Of a stretch of 64,000 nucleotides of DNA, positions 11,633 to 22,686 are shown piece after piece (position 1 is the first letter of the stretch; each line of letters begins with the position of its first letter). Below the pieces are notes generated by a model. It was given only the letters and a program-made list of their open reading frames with translations. It was not told the origin of the DNA and made no database searches. This DNA comes from Isoetes taiwanensis (Eukaryota; Streptophyta; Lycopodiopsida; Isoetales; Isoetaceae): positions 682,001-746,000 of the forward strand of contig JAJEKV010000103.1 in the NCBI GenBank assembly GCA_021234155.1, given 5' to 3'. Position numbers and translations under genes: made by a program.

Positions 11633-14600
11633 TTACGTGCTTTTAACACATATGTTTGGACAATATCCAGAATACAAAAATCCCCATAGACTACATTGTC
11701 GTTTCTCGATGCATATAAGTCATATGAAGAACAATTGTTTGGCATTAAAAAAAGACAAAGTTTCATGTTAAGGTCGATGGTAACTATAGATTCCATTAGC
11801 ATGACATCATCATAGATACATATTGTATAAACTCGTGTATTTTATGACCTATTATGAGGTCAATTGCATCTTCATGTCGTTTTAGCTTCCATTTTTGAAT
11901 TGATGTCTCATCGAATATCCATAAAGTATCCGAAACTGCAAATTGTTTTATAAGCTAATAAATCATCTCCTTACCGCCTCTTAAGTATAAGAATGTTATA
12001 AGTGTTGTTTTAATGAACTATTAATTAGGATGCCAATGAAAACGACCTAGGATATTCCACTATTTGATCTCAATAGTGCAACGTAATGAACCTAATCTCC
12101 TTTCTTAAAGAGACAATTAACTTGAGATTATGCATATAATTCTTTAATTATCATGTATGCAACCACACATTTATTATATAAAAACACGTCTTTGTTTGTC
12201 ATGCAATTATAAATGTATTTATTGGTCCAATGAATTAGGGAATATGCTTGAACATGTTCTTAAAAGCCATCAATTTGGAAATCTTGGCTCTATATATATT
12301 TTCCACCTATAACCTGGCTAGTTAGCCCTCTTTCAACTACAAACTTAAGTTTAGGAAGCTTTTACACCTATCTTGACTTCTCTCATGCTATATTGCCGAC
12401 TTTCCGCGCAAGTTTCATTTATGATTTTGCAATTTGTGGAAGCACGGAGCTTAAGATAAGACTAGTTAAAATGGTTTTGCTAGATATGGCCCATGGCTTC
12501 TCTAATTTCAGGACAAAAAATAAGTAAATTTCTTTGTATTTTCATATACGGACCACATAATTTACATCTATATATGTCCCATGTCATATTTCAAATCATT
12601 TAACTATGATAACATTCTCTAGTAGACTTGCCTAACCTGGGTTACAAGGATTCCTGTATTTGTAGTCTATCCACGTGTCTACCACGTCATCTTAAACTTG
12701 ACGTGGCCTAGTTTGCACCTGCGACAACCTTGCATATTTTCTCTCTTTTTCGCGTAGGTTCATGGCAAAACCCTTGGATCCCTTATGTTCTGATCTAATG
12801 GGTAGGGAACTTAGAAAACATCTGGAAATTCTTCGCCCTGCTCTTCTTTCTTGCTTCCTTTCATTTTCTTCTTCTTCTTGCAGGCATGTGGCTGGCTTTT
12901 GAGACTGCAGGGTAGCTATTTAGGGCATGGCACATGATGAAGCTCTTCTTTGGCTTCTTTAACTTCATGCTGATAGAGAGTATTTCCAGATAAGCTGAAT
13001 CATCATCTTTGAGGACGAATAGAAATTGGTCCTTGCCTTGTTTTTCAAAGTACGAAGGTGATGTCCTAGCATAATATATGATAATATCACAGTACATGTC
13101 AAGGGATTTAACATGTACAAGTGTCGTATGCCAACATGCCAATATGCTATGTTGAATAGCTTGCACCTGAGGGGTAAAACAATATTGAATTGTCTCACAC
13201 CATGGAAATGTCCTCTTTTAGGTTCTAGTAGTCAAGGGTCGATTTAATAGCAACCGAGCTCAAATTCATAAAGAGCTTGATATAGGAGAGCCTAACAGCA
13301 AGCACTAGCAACACAAGTGCTATTTCAACAACAACAACCCTCATTTTGAAGAACAGGGAGGCATCTCAAAGAGCAGACGCTAGTCAAGGCTCAGGTAGGT
13401 GCAATAGCTAGGTAGCTCAGTAGCTATAGACAATATCTTTAAGGTAGTTTAGAGTCTTTCTTAGCCTTAGATGCTTCCTCCTAAAATTGGACTGACAGAG
13501 GAACCCTAATCATGTGGTCTTATGTATGATTGGTGTAGCTTAAATAGAACTATTGTTCCATTTCTTGATGTACTTGGTTGTACTCTCTACCTCTTGTGCT
13601 TGGAGAGGGGAATAGAGACTTAGAATCCATAAGCAGAGATGATCCTAGTAAAAGACCTCATGTAATTTCTACTAGATCTGGCATTTGTGTTGGAGTTCGT
13701 TTGCTTGTGGGTAAAGGCGTTTGACTGAAATGAATAAAGGGAACTTTTTCCATTGCACTTAATTCCTTGGTATGGAATGTTTACTGGAGAATCATTGTTT
13801 GCTAAACCTAATAATCTGCCATCACATGTGAGCAGAGCATGGGTTCGACCTCTCCTAGGTGATGCGTCGCTTCAATGAATTTTAGTCGTGTATGGACATG
13901 AGCAATCATGATCCTCTAGCCACCTGCAATTGGCATGATGCCACTTGAATGAGATAAGTACTCTTTCTGCTCATCAGAATAGGGGAGATGAAACCCAAGA
14001 ATAGTCCTTTAAGACCATGTCTCTAGCAAGCAACAATCGAGATCCGAAATCTTTCAACCTATCTGCAAAGTGTGCACATGAGGGGTGGATGTTGTGGAAA
14101 ACCCAGCCTCTATCCCAACCAACTGCATCACTATATCTCTATGTGATTATCTCTTGAGGACTAGACGTCGGTCAATTCTGATTCAATTTGAGCCCAAGGT
14201 AAGCTTTGTCTTTGCACTTCATATGTATGTTTTTGACCTGATCATGATGTTGATGGTTCCACCCCTCGAGGTGGCTATGTATTCTTATCGTATGATGTTA
14301 TGTGTTGATATGGTTTTGCGCTTTCATAGTTAAATTGGCCTAGAAGAGGACTAGGCAATGATACCTTCCTATACTCGACACTTGCTCATTACAAATTGTC
14401 TGAGTCAAATGGAGAGCTCCATGTCGGCATCGATGGGTGCTGAGATGATTGAATCTCCTATGTCTAGTCGATTGGGCACCCCTATAGATACAGTGGACGT
14501 CACAATGGTATCCGAGCTTTGATCTTGGTAGATCAAATCGAGCACGAAACAAATCCTTTATAGCGAAACTACTAGCTTAGTTATAAATTTGGGAATATAT

Positions 14601-14762
14601 TCCCAAAACACAACCTTGACTCGTGGGAAATTTTTCGTAAAGCTAGAGTCTAGGCAGTAAGTTAAATTGCTTGAATAAGTAAAGTAGTTAGGACATGAAT
14701 TTTAGCTCACAATCGTATGATAAGTTAAAATTTTATTTTTCAAATGAAATGGGACCCACAAC
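11633..14762. other. No supported gene
   Basis: About 3.1 kb of AT-rich DNA. I found no protein family, RNA gene or clear repeat in it. The short open frames on both strands look like chance. Confidence 0.35.
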
Positions 14763-14966
14763 TTTTTTTTTTTGAAGAACGTGTTTTACTTCATATTATA
14801 CACTCAAAATATTACAAAATACTTCCAGAAGTAAGAAATGTCCCTGAAGCATCAATCACTTTTAGATGATCACTCCATATTGGAATTTTAATACGATCAG
14901 GCCAATTGGAGATCTGAAAACAATTATATAACTTCTTACGAATTTCTTGAAGCACCACCTGAGAAG
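14763..14966 (-). mobile_element. 3' end fragment of a LINE-type retroelement
   Basis: A run of 12 T at 14763-14774 is the complement of a poly(A) tail. Upstream on the minus strand a protein-like end reads EIRKKLYNCFQISNWPDRIK and closes at a stop at 14813-14815, about 40 bp before the tail. A frame closing just before poly(A) is the layout of a 5'-truncated LINE insertion. The large LINE at 60.1 kb has the same T-run-plus-GAAG boundary. The family is inferred, not proven. Confidence 0.4.
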
Positions 14967-14967
14967 A

Positions 14968-15078
14968 AATACGCTTATCATAAAAGTATCAATACGCTTA
15001 TCATATACTATCAGTTGACTAGAAATCAGTTGCCAAGCGGAAATCAGTTGATTTCCTACCATCAATACGCTTATCATA
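14968..15078. repeat. Three copies of a 15-bp direct repeat
   Basis: AATACGCTTATCATA occurs at 14968-14982, 14991-15005 and 15064-15078. Nearby phrases (AAATCAGTTG) are also doubled. This suggests local slippage or filler DNA at the broken end of the LINE fragment. Confidence 0.65.
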
Positions 15079-16856
15079 AAAGCAGGGGGGCAACCTGAGG
15101 TGCTTAAGTAATTGTATATATATAATCGATAAATGGAATATGCAGGGATAAATTTTTCTTTTTGGCCCCTTCAAGGTCTAGGGTTGTTTTATAAAAGATG
15201 GACTTTATTGTAAGTAAAATGATGCAGTGGAACTACGTAGAAAAGTGCATCATGGAATATGGAACAACATTAATTTTTGTAGAAGAACATGGAATGTGAT
15301 CATTTATATTATATGCAAATATATAAGGAATAATAATGGATGTATAGAATCATATTAAAATTAATAATAACGAATGTATAGACCCAACGACATATGACCA
15401 TGGTTTGAAAAACACCAAGGCTACAAAATAAACCACATAAAGGAACGTGAAAGATTGCACATTTTTGCAAACACTAAGTGCTTTTTGACGCTAGAGAAAA
15501 GGTGATGTACTAGAGAAAAGGTGGGAAAAGTAAGCATATTCCTATTCATTTTACTTTGCAAGGCACATGGCTTACTTTTCAAAATGCTAGTACATGCATG
15601 AAAGGGGATCTCTAGTTGACGGGAGTCTAGGCTGTGTCATATGAATAGGGTAGGCTTCAGAGCATTGGATTATGCATCATGTTCTAGGATTTCAAGATAA
15701 ATCGTTTAGTTTAGGATATAACTTTAGATCTTGATCTTATCATCCAAAGAAACATTCTTGTAGGTAACAATGGCAAGGACAAGGTTGCTTAGTCTTTTTC
15801 TCAAGTCCAACAGCTTTGACCATGTTGGTTGCCATGTTGATATTACTGATTGTTTGAGTTGGATTGCAAAACATTAGTTTTAAAATTGGCTAGTAGTAAT
15901 TTGCACCATTACATTGGCAAATGGTTTTTACAAGTTTTTTCTTGGGGGAAAAAATGTTTATTAAAAACTAAGTGTTTTTTGTGCATGCCAAGCCATTGAG
16001 GGTTCATATAATATAGAGGAAAGATATAGCTAAAAATGGAAACGGGAAATAAAGAAGCTTAAATTTATCTAAAGGGCTTATATTATTTTATTGGTTATTT
16101 TTAACAAACTTTGAGATCCACAAGCGTAACAAACTTTTTAGCAACTTTTTAAGGGCTTGTTATTTTGAAACGCATCGAACATTTTAAGAATTTTTTTAGT
16201 TTATCTTTTTACGACCTTATTATTTTAAAATCCACAAATGCGGTGGCAGCCAGAAGTTTTTGTTGGATAGCCACTTGCATGTCGGAGGACGCCCAGATGA
16301 GCTGGGTTGTCTGGCCTGGCCTAGCCCGGGCAGACACACTGGCAGACTGTTCACTGCCATAAATTGATTTTATCTGGCTTCCTAGGTGTACGCATGACAA
16401 AATTTTGGGTCTTTTGGATTCATGCAGCAGAACAGGAAGGAGGAGATGATCGGGAGAGGCTTGGTTACTTCTAGAATTTAGCCATGGTTGAACAAGCCTG
16501 AAGACCTGCAGACGGCAGCATTGCAAATTATATGTTACAAGATCATAAAATGACTGAATGTTTTTGTGATTGGAGCCATTACTGTAGCTGCTATTTTAAT
16601 ATTTGTGATTAAAGGGGTTCCAACCTTTGCAAGATGAGAGTTTATACTTGTCAGAGCTCTCACATTATTGTTAGCTATTATTGGGTGCCTTGCTCCACAA
16701 AGTTGCTTCTCTTTACATTTCCTAGCTCTTGGTTTATCAATGTGCAGACTTTGATCTTCTGCCCTTGCCCTTTTTATTAAACAGGATCTGGTTGAGGAAC
16801 ACTTGAAGTCTAACAGAAGTAGGAACCATGTACATGGCATTCTGAAATTTGATATA
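15079..16856. other. No supported gene
   Basis: AT-rich sequence. Frames overlap on both strands at 16165-16526 in a locally GC-richer patch, with no recognisable domain. Confidence 0.35.
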
Positions 16857-16887
16857 CTAGAAACGTGTGCCCGGCGATGCCGGGCAT
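16857..16887 (-). mobile_element. Helitron-like 3' terminus
   Basis: On the minus strand the sequence reads GCCCGGC-ATC-GCCGGGC, a perfect 7-bp GC-rich hairpin with a 3-nt loop. About eight nucleotides later comes CTAG, followed by T, with A-T at the junction. A GC-rich hairpin just upstream of CTRR, inserted between A and T, is the hallmark of Helitron 3' ends. The element body would extend to higher coordinates. Its TC-starting 5' end was not found with confidence. A chance hairpin is possible. Confidence 0.45.
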
Positions 16888-17162
16888 TATTCGAGGGGCG
16901 TCTGTAATGGGTTGTGAGTCATACATAAGACAAAATGTTGAATTAGATATAGAGCTATATTATCATACAAATGAATAGTGTAGTTAAAGCTATCCATGTT
17001 ATTAATTGAGTGAGGGCCTATGGAGTGCCATCATAATTCAAGTAGTTAACGTTAAAGTCTCTCTAATTTGCAAGTGCAAGTACAATTTATGCATGAGATT
17101 CTTAGGTTTTGCTTCTCTATATGTCACAAACATACTTAATTGGAAGTTAAAATTTCTTGCGA
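16888..17162. other. Short spacer before the Copia fragment
   Basis: No gene is seen. Homology to the second Copia copy starts at about 17163. Confidence 0.3.
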
Positions 17163-18924
17163 CGAGGAATCTGGAATCTTGGAAGTGTTTAATTTGAATG
17201 GCAAAATAGTTAATTTGAGTGATGTTTTATGTGTTCCAAACATTGTAAGAAACTTGATTTCTATCAGCCAGTTAGTTGACATGGGCTACAGAGTTTGTTT
17301 TGACAAACTAGCATGTAAAATTTATTTGAATGATGAATTGAAATTTATTGCAAAATGGTTTGGCAATTTGTTTGGCTTTCATAATCAGTGTGTAAGTGGA
17401 AGTATTAATTCTGTCCACTTTCCTACTCTAAAGTTATGGCATGAAAGGCTAGGCCATACACATCTCGAAAATATTAAAATTCTAGCCAAGAAGGGCTTTA
17501 TAACAGCAGTAGACAATGATGAATTCATGTGCCATGGTTGCATGTTAGGAAAAAGTGCAAGACTGCCTTTTAAAAGAACTACTGATAGGGCTGGAGATTT
17601 GCTTGAGTTGGTGCATAGTGATTTATGTGGACCACTTAACATTACAAGCATGCAAGGAAGAAAATACTTTATCACCTTTATTGATGACCATTCGAGAAGA
17701 ACCAAGTGTTTTTTTCTTAGAACAAAAGATCAAGCATATAAGGCATTTAGAGTATTTGAAGCTGAGGCTGAAAGAGATACAGGTAAGAAAATTAAATGTC
17801 TCAGGTCAGACAGAGGTGGAGAGTTTGTCAATGATGTTTTTAAGAATTATTGTAATGAACAAGGAATTAAAAGACAAGTCACTTGCAGTCATACTCCTTA
17901 GCAAAATGGTGTTGCTGAGAGGAAAAATAGATCAATTTTGGATGGAGTAAGATCGATGCTTAAACACTGTGGTCTGCCTAATTACCTATGGGAGGAAGCT
18001 GTGAAAACAGTGACATTGATTCAAAACTTATTGCCTTCATCCAGTCTGCATGGTGGTATAGCTGAACAAATTTGGAGCAAGAAGGAAGTAAGGTCACATG
18101 TTCCAAAACAACTTAGAAAGAAACTAGATGACAGATCCATTTTGGGTTTTCTTGTTGGATATGACAATATGTCAAAAGGGTATAGAATTTTTGAGCCAAC
18201 AAAAAGAAGAATATTGGTCAGTAGAGACGTGAGATTCAATGAAGAAATTCTGTACAAAAATAGAGGTGACTTGGACAGTAGATATAATCTATTTTCCAGT
18301 GGACAGAGGCAAGAAGATTGATAGCAGCAAATAAGGCAAAAGTTGATATAGACGATGATAATAGTGAAGTTAAGAACAATGATCATCATGAAGAAGAGTC
18401 ACTGCCACAAGTGTCAGCAGAAATTGAACAAGAGAACAATAATGCTAGAGAACGGGAGAACATTAGGGCCATATTGGAACCAGAGGTACCCAAGGACTTT
18501 GAACATGCACTTAAATGCCATGATGCAAAAGAATGGAGAGCAGCAATGGAGAATGAGATGAGATCTTTTGAAAGGACAGAAACCTATGATGTTGTAGATA
18601 AACCCAAAGGACGAAATATTGTTGGGAATAAATGGATCTTTAAGGTCAAATTAGGGAATGATGGGGAAAGAAAATACAAGGCAAGATTAGTGGCCCACGG
18701 CTTTTCACAAAAAAGGGGAATAGATTTTGAAGAAACATTTTCACCTATTGTTAAGCTTAATAGTGTGAGAATTCTACTATCATTTGCTAATGCATTAAAC
18801 TTAGAAGTGCATCATATGGATGTACAAACTGCATTTTTGAATGCAAAGCTAGATGAAGAAATTTACATGCAGGAAGCTCCAGGGTTTGAGCATGGAAAAA
18901 ATAAAGTATGGAGATTGAAATATG
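17163..18924 (+). pseudogene. Truncated Ty1/Copia polyprotein (pre-integrase, integrase, start of reverse transcriptase)
   Basis: The frame begins in the region before integrase (VNLSDVLCVPNIVRNLISI) and reaches the GAG-pre-integrase motif (LWHERLGHTHLENIK). It then runs into the integrase zinc knuckle (CHGCMLGKSARLPF) and the core (LVHSDLCGP, FIDDHSR, RSDRGGEF). At 17899 a TAG replaces the CAG seen at the same place in the second copy, in the conserved HTPQQNG-type motif. Near 18093 twelve codons present in the second copy are missing in frame. A frame change follows near 18320. Reverse transcriptase starts (NKWIFKVKLG, DVQTAFLNAKLDEE) and stops at 18924, before the YVDD box, where unrelated sequence begins. 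There are no LTRs, gag or RNase H. This is a dead fragment, probably carried by another element. Confidence 0.9.
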
Positions 18925-19322
18925 TAGCATAATAACAGGGGGTTACCTTTGTGTTTTTATACCTTTTCTGACATGGTTTTACTATGATTTCATTGCTGTA
19001 TTCGTGCAGATGTACTAAACGGTATATCTAGAGTGCACTCTTTCTGAGCCGTTGATTTTGAATAAGAAATGCAATCCTATGGTCATGGAGTTTTGGAGCC
19101 ATGCAGATGTCGATAAAATTGTTTTAGGGTTTCAAAAGCATGGCCGATTCTTAACAAAAAAAATTTGTTCTCGATTGTTCAGAGCAGAGCTAGGGTTATT
19201 CAGAACCCTATGCCTGGCCTCTACTTGTTAGATTCACATATAGGAAGAAGTGCAAGACTCGAATATAGGAAGAAGTGCAAGATTCGGACAAATATTTTAG
19301 AGTAATTGTTCTTTTTGGGCAG
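18925..19322. other. Non-coding; ends in a splice-acceptor-like tract
   Basis: No protein is seen. The stretch ends in TTCTTTTTGGGCAG, a good acceptor, just before the first PYM exon. It may be intron sequence of the captured gene fragment. Confidence 0.4.
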
Positions 19323-19812
19323 GGCTAGGGTCATCGGGAAGATCAAACGGGCTCACGTCAGAAAGGGTACGCTCCAGGCTCCTCCAGGTTGTGACTTTGT
19401 AGATGATAAACCTAAGCCGAACTCAAAAGCTGCAAAGAAGAATGAAAAACGAAAAGATAAGAAGCAACAGGTATGAGCATTAATTGTCTGTGCTCTTTAT
19501 ATAGTGGTATTTTGCAGAGAAAACAAAACAACTAGTCCCATGTGCCATTTTGTTTCAGAGTTGCTCTGTCTGTATTATGTTGTTCAGGCATTAAAGGAGG
19601 CTCTTCCAGATTCGGGCTCAACCCCTGAGTTGGTTGAGAGTCAATGTGCCAAAAGTGTGGACTGCGCTAAGGTTGCAGATTATACTAGAGTAGCAATACA
19701 GCAACTAGCTGCTCTGGAAGTATCTGAAGTTGGAGATACTAGCAAAGTAGCTATTAATAAAATTGATCTAGAAAAGAGGATCCGAGCCAAGCTTCAAGCT
19801 TCGCCTTCCTAG
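19323..19812 (+). pseudogene. Fragment of PYM/WIBG, the Mago-Y14 (exon-junction complex) partner
   Basis: PYM binds Mago-Y14 and helps remove exon-junction complexes from mRNA. Exon 19323-19470 contains LQAPPGCDFVDDKPKPNSKA and KKNEKRKDKKQQ. This matches the conserved GPPGY...PKPKTKAAKRNERKK stretch of plant PYM. A GTATGAG donor at 19471 and TTGTTCAG acceptor ending at 19587 bound a 117-bp intron. The next exon, 19588-19812, runs in frame to a stop and contains QLAALEVSEVGD and KIDLEKRIRAKLQ, matching the middle and ALDV/VEKRIR segments. The N-terminal Mago-binding exons and the C-terminal coiled region are missing. It is therefore a gene fragment, probably captured by a transposon, though a distant upstream exon cannot be excluded. 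The retained intron argues against retroposition. Confidence 0.75.
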
Positions 19813-21276
19813 ATATGTTTAGAAAAACTTCAGACAGGGTCGTAAGGCCCAAAAAATATGGGATATTTCTAGCCTTTCTTCCTCATTCAGAAGCTCCACA
19901 AAAAAGTCCTGTTGTTGACAAATTTTTTCCCATTAAGATTCAAAGTATTTTTCTTCTAGATCAGCATGTATCCTTTCTATTTAGAAAACTATACGCAATC
20001 CTGGTTTTCCTAGTCCGTGATTCCTGTCTTGTTTTCTGTGATTCCTGGTCCAACAGATGTAGTTGTAAAAGAGCAGTCACTAGATTCTACTAATATCTTG
20101 CAGATAAGACCATATTGTAAAACTCCCGTCCCACCTTTGATTGGATTTGTAAGCGATTGTGGTTTTTTAAAGAACCTCTAATATCAAGCGACCCATGATA
20201 ACTCAGCTTTGGTGCATCTCTTCTAACTGCTATACAAGTATAGAAAGGGGGTGCTAGATTATGATTACCCTGTAATTTTCTGAAATCCTTGCAGCCAATC
20301 TATCAGGCCAAGCCCGGATTTTTCCATTCTTAGATTCTTGATTTTCACACAAACATATAGAGCCATTATGCATTTACTAAAGCTAGTAGGTTTATTTCAT
20401 TTGCTTTGTTAAATTCTCAAATCCATTTCATCCAAATCAATGGCTGACTATTGTTTTCTACTTGTGCGGTTAGCAAGAGCTTGAAGTCACCATTTAAGGA
20501 CAAAAGCATTATTATTGGGGAGGAGATATGTTTCAGTGACAAAACCCATCACTCAATAATGTCACTTTGTGTCAAGCTTGTGAACAGATGATTTTCAAGT
20601 GTGTATTTTCAAATTGGACCTAATTTAATTCTTACATTTGGGCCTCATAAAGTTCCTCTTTCTTTTTCATTTGAAGTTGCTCTTTCTTTTTGGTTCTTCA
20701 TAGTTCAAGATGGCTTCTGTTTGTAGACAATACAAACAATGGTACGTGTTTGTTTCCATTGTTAGAATATGGTGACCTCATGTCATCAAGTAGATTGCCT
20801 TTCTTCATAAATCTATATTTTTATTCTTCAGATTATTGGAAACATATGAATGGTGGCATGAATGTTGCATTGCATTTGATCCTCTATAAACATGATTCTT
20901 GTGTTGCAATATTGAGGTTATTTCTTCTACTGACATTAGGCATGCATATTTCTTTAATAGGCCTTGCAGTAACCCAGGTTCGATTCTTCGAGGCCTTCAG
21001 GCCGTACATAACCATTATATATATATCCTAATAATTGTTATATGATTTGTTTTGTCATATTATATTATTATTATGATCATCATAGTTAAATATGTGTTAT
21101 GATTGTTTTTTACCAAGCTTCTTAGTAATTAAAGCTACATGCATATATGCCATCCTTAGTGCCCGAAGGCCTTTATTAGGGCCCGAAGGGCCCAAAATTT
21201 TTTTTAATAGAGAAACCATTGCATAAAAAAACAAACCATTGCATTTGACACATTTAAATTAAAATCCCCCTTAAAC
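19813..21276. other. No supported gene
   Basis: The first few hundred bases could be former 3' sequence of the PYM gene. Near 21170-21195 there is a GGGCCCGAAGGGCCC palindrome. Nothing else is recognised. Confidence 0.35.
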
Positions 21277-21566
21277 CCCCTTTGGTTTGGGTGCATATTC
21301 ACACGGGGGGTTACGTAGGGCAGTGAGAGCCTCTAAATTATATTTACAATACATGTACAAAATTAACACCATTAAGTATATTCTCTCAAACCTTATAGTA
21401 TTTTGCAAACCTTAATATACAGTATACAAAAACTTGTACATGCATACCCCACAAACGAGGATCGCTATGTACGGTCCAGATCTTGGAATAAAGGGCAAAT
21501 ATGCCCATCCGGAAATTTCCTCGTTGCCCTTGAACCCCCGGTGAATATGCACCCAAACCAAAGGGG
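21277..21566. mobile_element. MITE-like element with about 36-bp terminal inverted repeats
   Basis: CCCCTTTGGTTTGGGTGCAT at 21277 and the sequence ending CCAAACCAAAGGGG at 21566 are inverted copies. The pairing extends through ATTCAC and a G-run to about 36 bp with small mismatches. The 290-bp interior has no coding capacity. Its right end sits exactly where the second Copia's 5' LTR begins to be readable, and the LTR's first part is missing. Confidence 0.7.
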
Positions 21567-21738
21567 ATCAATATAATTTAAATTGTTGTGGTGACAAGAG
21601 TTAAGCTTCTTGTTAGAAGGATTATAACAAGTTGGTTGCCAATTAATAAACTTAGAGCAAGTGCTGGATTTTGCTTGGTAATTAAAAGGTTGTTTGCTTG
21701 ACAAATATATTTGATTACTTACTGCTCATTTTCTCACA
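21564..21738 (+). repeat. 5' LTR, truncated to its last 175 bp
   Basis: Nearly identical to 28105-28276 of the 3' LTR and ends in the same TTTTCTCACA. The first 435 bp or so of the LTR are missing and replaced by the MITE-like element. The promoter region of the LTR is thus lost. Confidence 0.85.
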
Positions 21739-21739
21739 C

Positions 21740-21752
21740 TGGTATTAGAGCC
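21740..21752 (+). other. Primer binding site for initiator tRNA-Met
   Basis: TGGTATTAGAGCC begins two bases after the LTR end. It differs by one base from the classic TGGTATCAGAGCC site of plant Copia elements, which pairs with the 3' end of initiator tRNA-Met. Confidence 0.8.
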
Positions 21753-21753
21753 A

Positions 21754-22686
21754 ATGGCAACCAGACTTGGATCATCTTTACTTAGTAGTGTGGAAATTTT
21801 CCAAGGAGAAGCTGGCTTCCAAGCTTGGAAGCAGAGGATGAAGGATGTTTTGCAGGCAGAGGACCTGTGGGATATTGTTGCAGGAGAAGGACACGATGAG
21901 GCAGAAAGTAGTACAACTGCTCAAGCAAGAAATAGTGTTAGTGGAGATTCTGCCAATGCTGGTCATGATGGAAGCAAATCAAAGAGAGCCCAACAAGCCA
22001 GGTGCATAATTTCTAGCAAACTCAGTTCTAGTATTATGTTTAAGATTAGAAACAAAACACCACAAGAGATGTGGGATTTTCTGATCAAGAACTATGAAAT
22101 CAAAAATTCTTCTCAAATAGAAATGCTTAATAGGCAGTTGAGGAAGCTGAAATTTAAAGAGGATGATAACTTGACACAGCTCTTTCAAAAATATGATAAT
22201 ATAGTTGCTGATATGGAAGCAGCAGGTGTTCTTATAACCAAAGATTTCCATGTGCTGTCATTATCTCGAGCATTTTCTGACTTTGAACAGTTATCCACAT
22301 TAGTGAGAAGTGTGGCCAGAAATAGGGAAAGAGTAGAACTTATGATTAGGACTGAGATTGAACAAAAGAAAATAATTAAGGGGGAAGAAGATGAGAATGC
22401 TGAAATTCTGTATGCAGGCAGAAAAAGGGGTCAGTTCTTAAAGGATAAAAATAAGATTGGACCATGTTTTAACTGCAAAGCATATGGGCACTTGAAACAC
22501 AACTGTCCAAAAATCAAAGAAAAAGAAAATAGGTGTTATAATTGTGAGGGCTTTGGTCATATAGCATCTGCATGTCCCAGTCCAAAGGGAGCTGGAAGAA
22601 GCAAAGGGAATAGCTATGCTGGAAAAGGAAAAGGAACTTATTCCAAAGGAAAAAATGAAAAGGCAACAAGTGTGAACCTAACATAA
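21754..22686 (+). CDS. gag: Copia Gag polyprotein segment
   Basis: 310 aa starting at the ATG just after the primer site. Gag forms the cytoplasmic virus-like particle of the retrotransposon. Residues 1-80 carry the N-terminal FQAWKQRMKDVL type motif. Residues 80-200 form the UBN2-like gag region (FLIKNYEIKN, LNRQLRKLKF). Two CCHC zinc knuckles follow at about 230-270: CFNCKAYGHLKHNC and CYNCEGFGHIASAC. The tail is rich in Lys and Gly. A TAA at 22684-22686 ends it, although intact Copia elements usually run gag and pol in one frame. Reading past the stop enters the protease region in the same frame. The stop may therefore be a mutation. The gag itself appears undamaged. Confidence 0.85.
   Translation: MATRLGSSLLSSVEIFQGEAGFQAWKQRMKDVLQAEDLWDIVAGEGHDEAESSTTAQARNSVSGDSANAGHDGSKSKRAQQARCIISSKLSSSIMFKIRNKTPQEMWDFLIKNYEIKNSSQIEMLNRQLRKLKFKEDDNLTQLFQKYDNIVADMEAAGVLITKDFHVLSLSRAFSDFEQLSTLVRSVARNRERVELMIRTEIEQKKIIKGEEDENAEILYAGRKRGQFLKDKNKIGPCFNCKAYGHLKHNCPKIKEKENRCYNCEGFGHIASACPSPKGAGRSKGNSYAGKGKGTYSKGKNEKATSVNLT

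Noticed and set aside
17385-17705. Minus-strand frames across the Copia and LINE coding regions
   Set aside because: They are antisense shadows of well-recognised pol domains.
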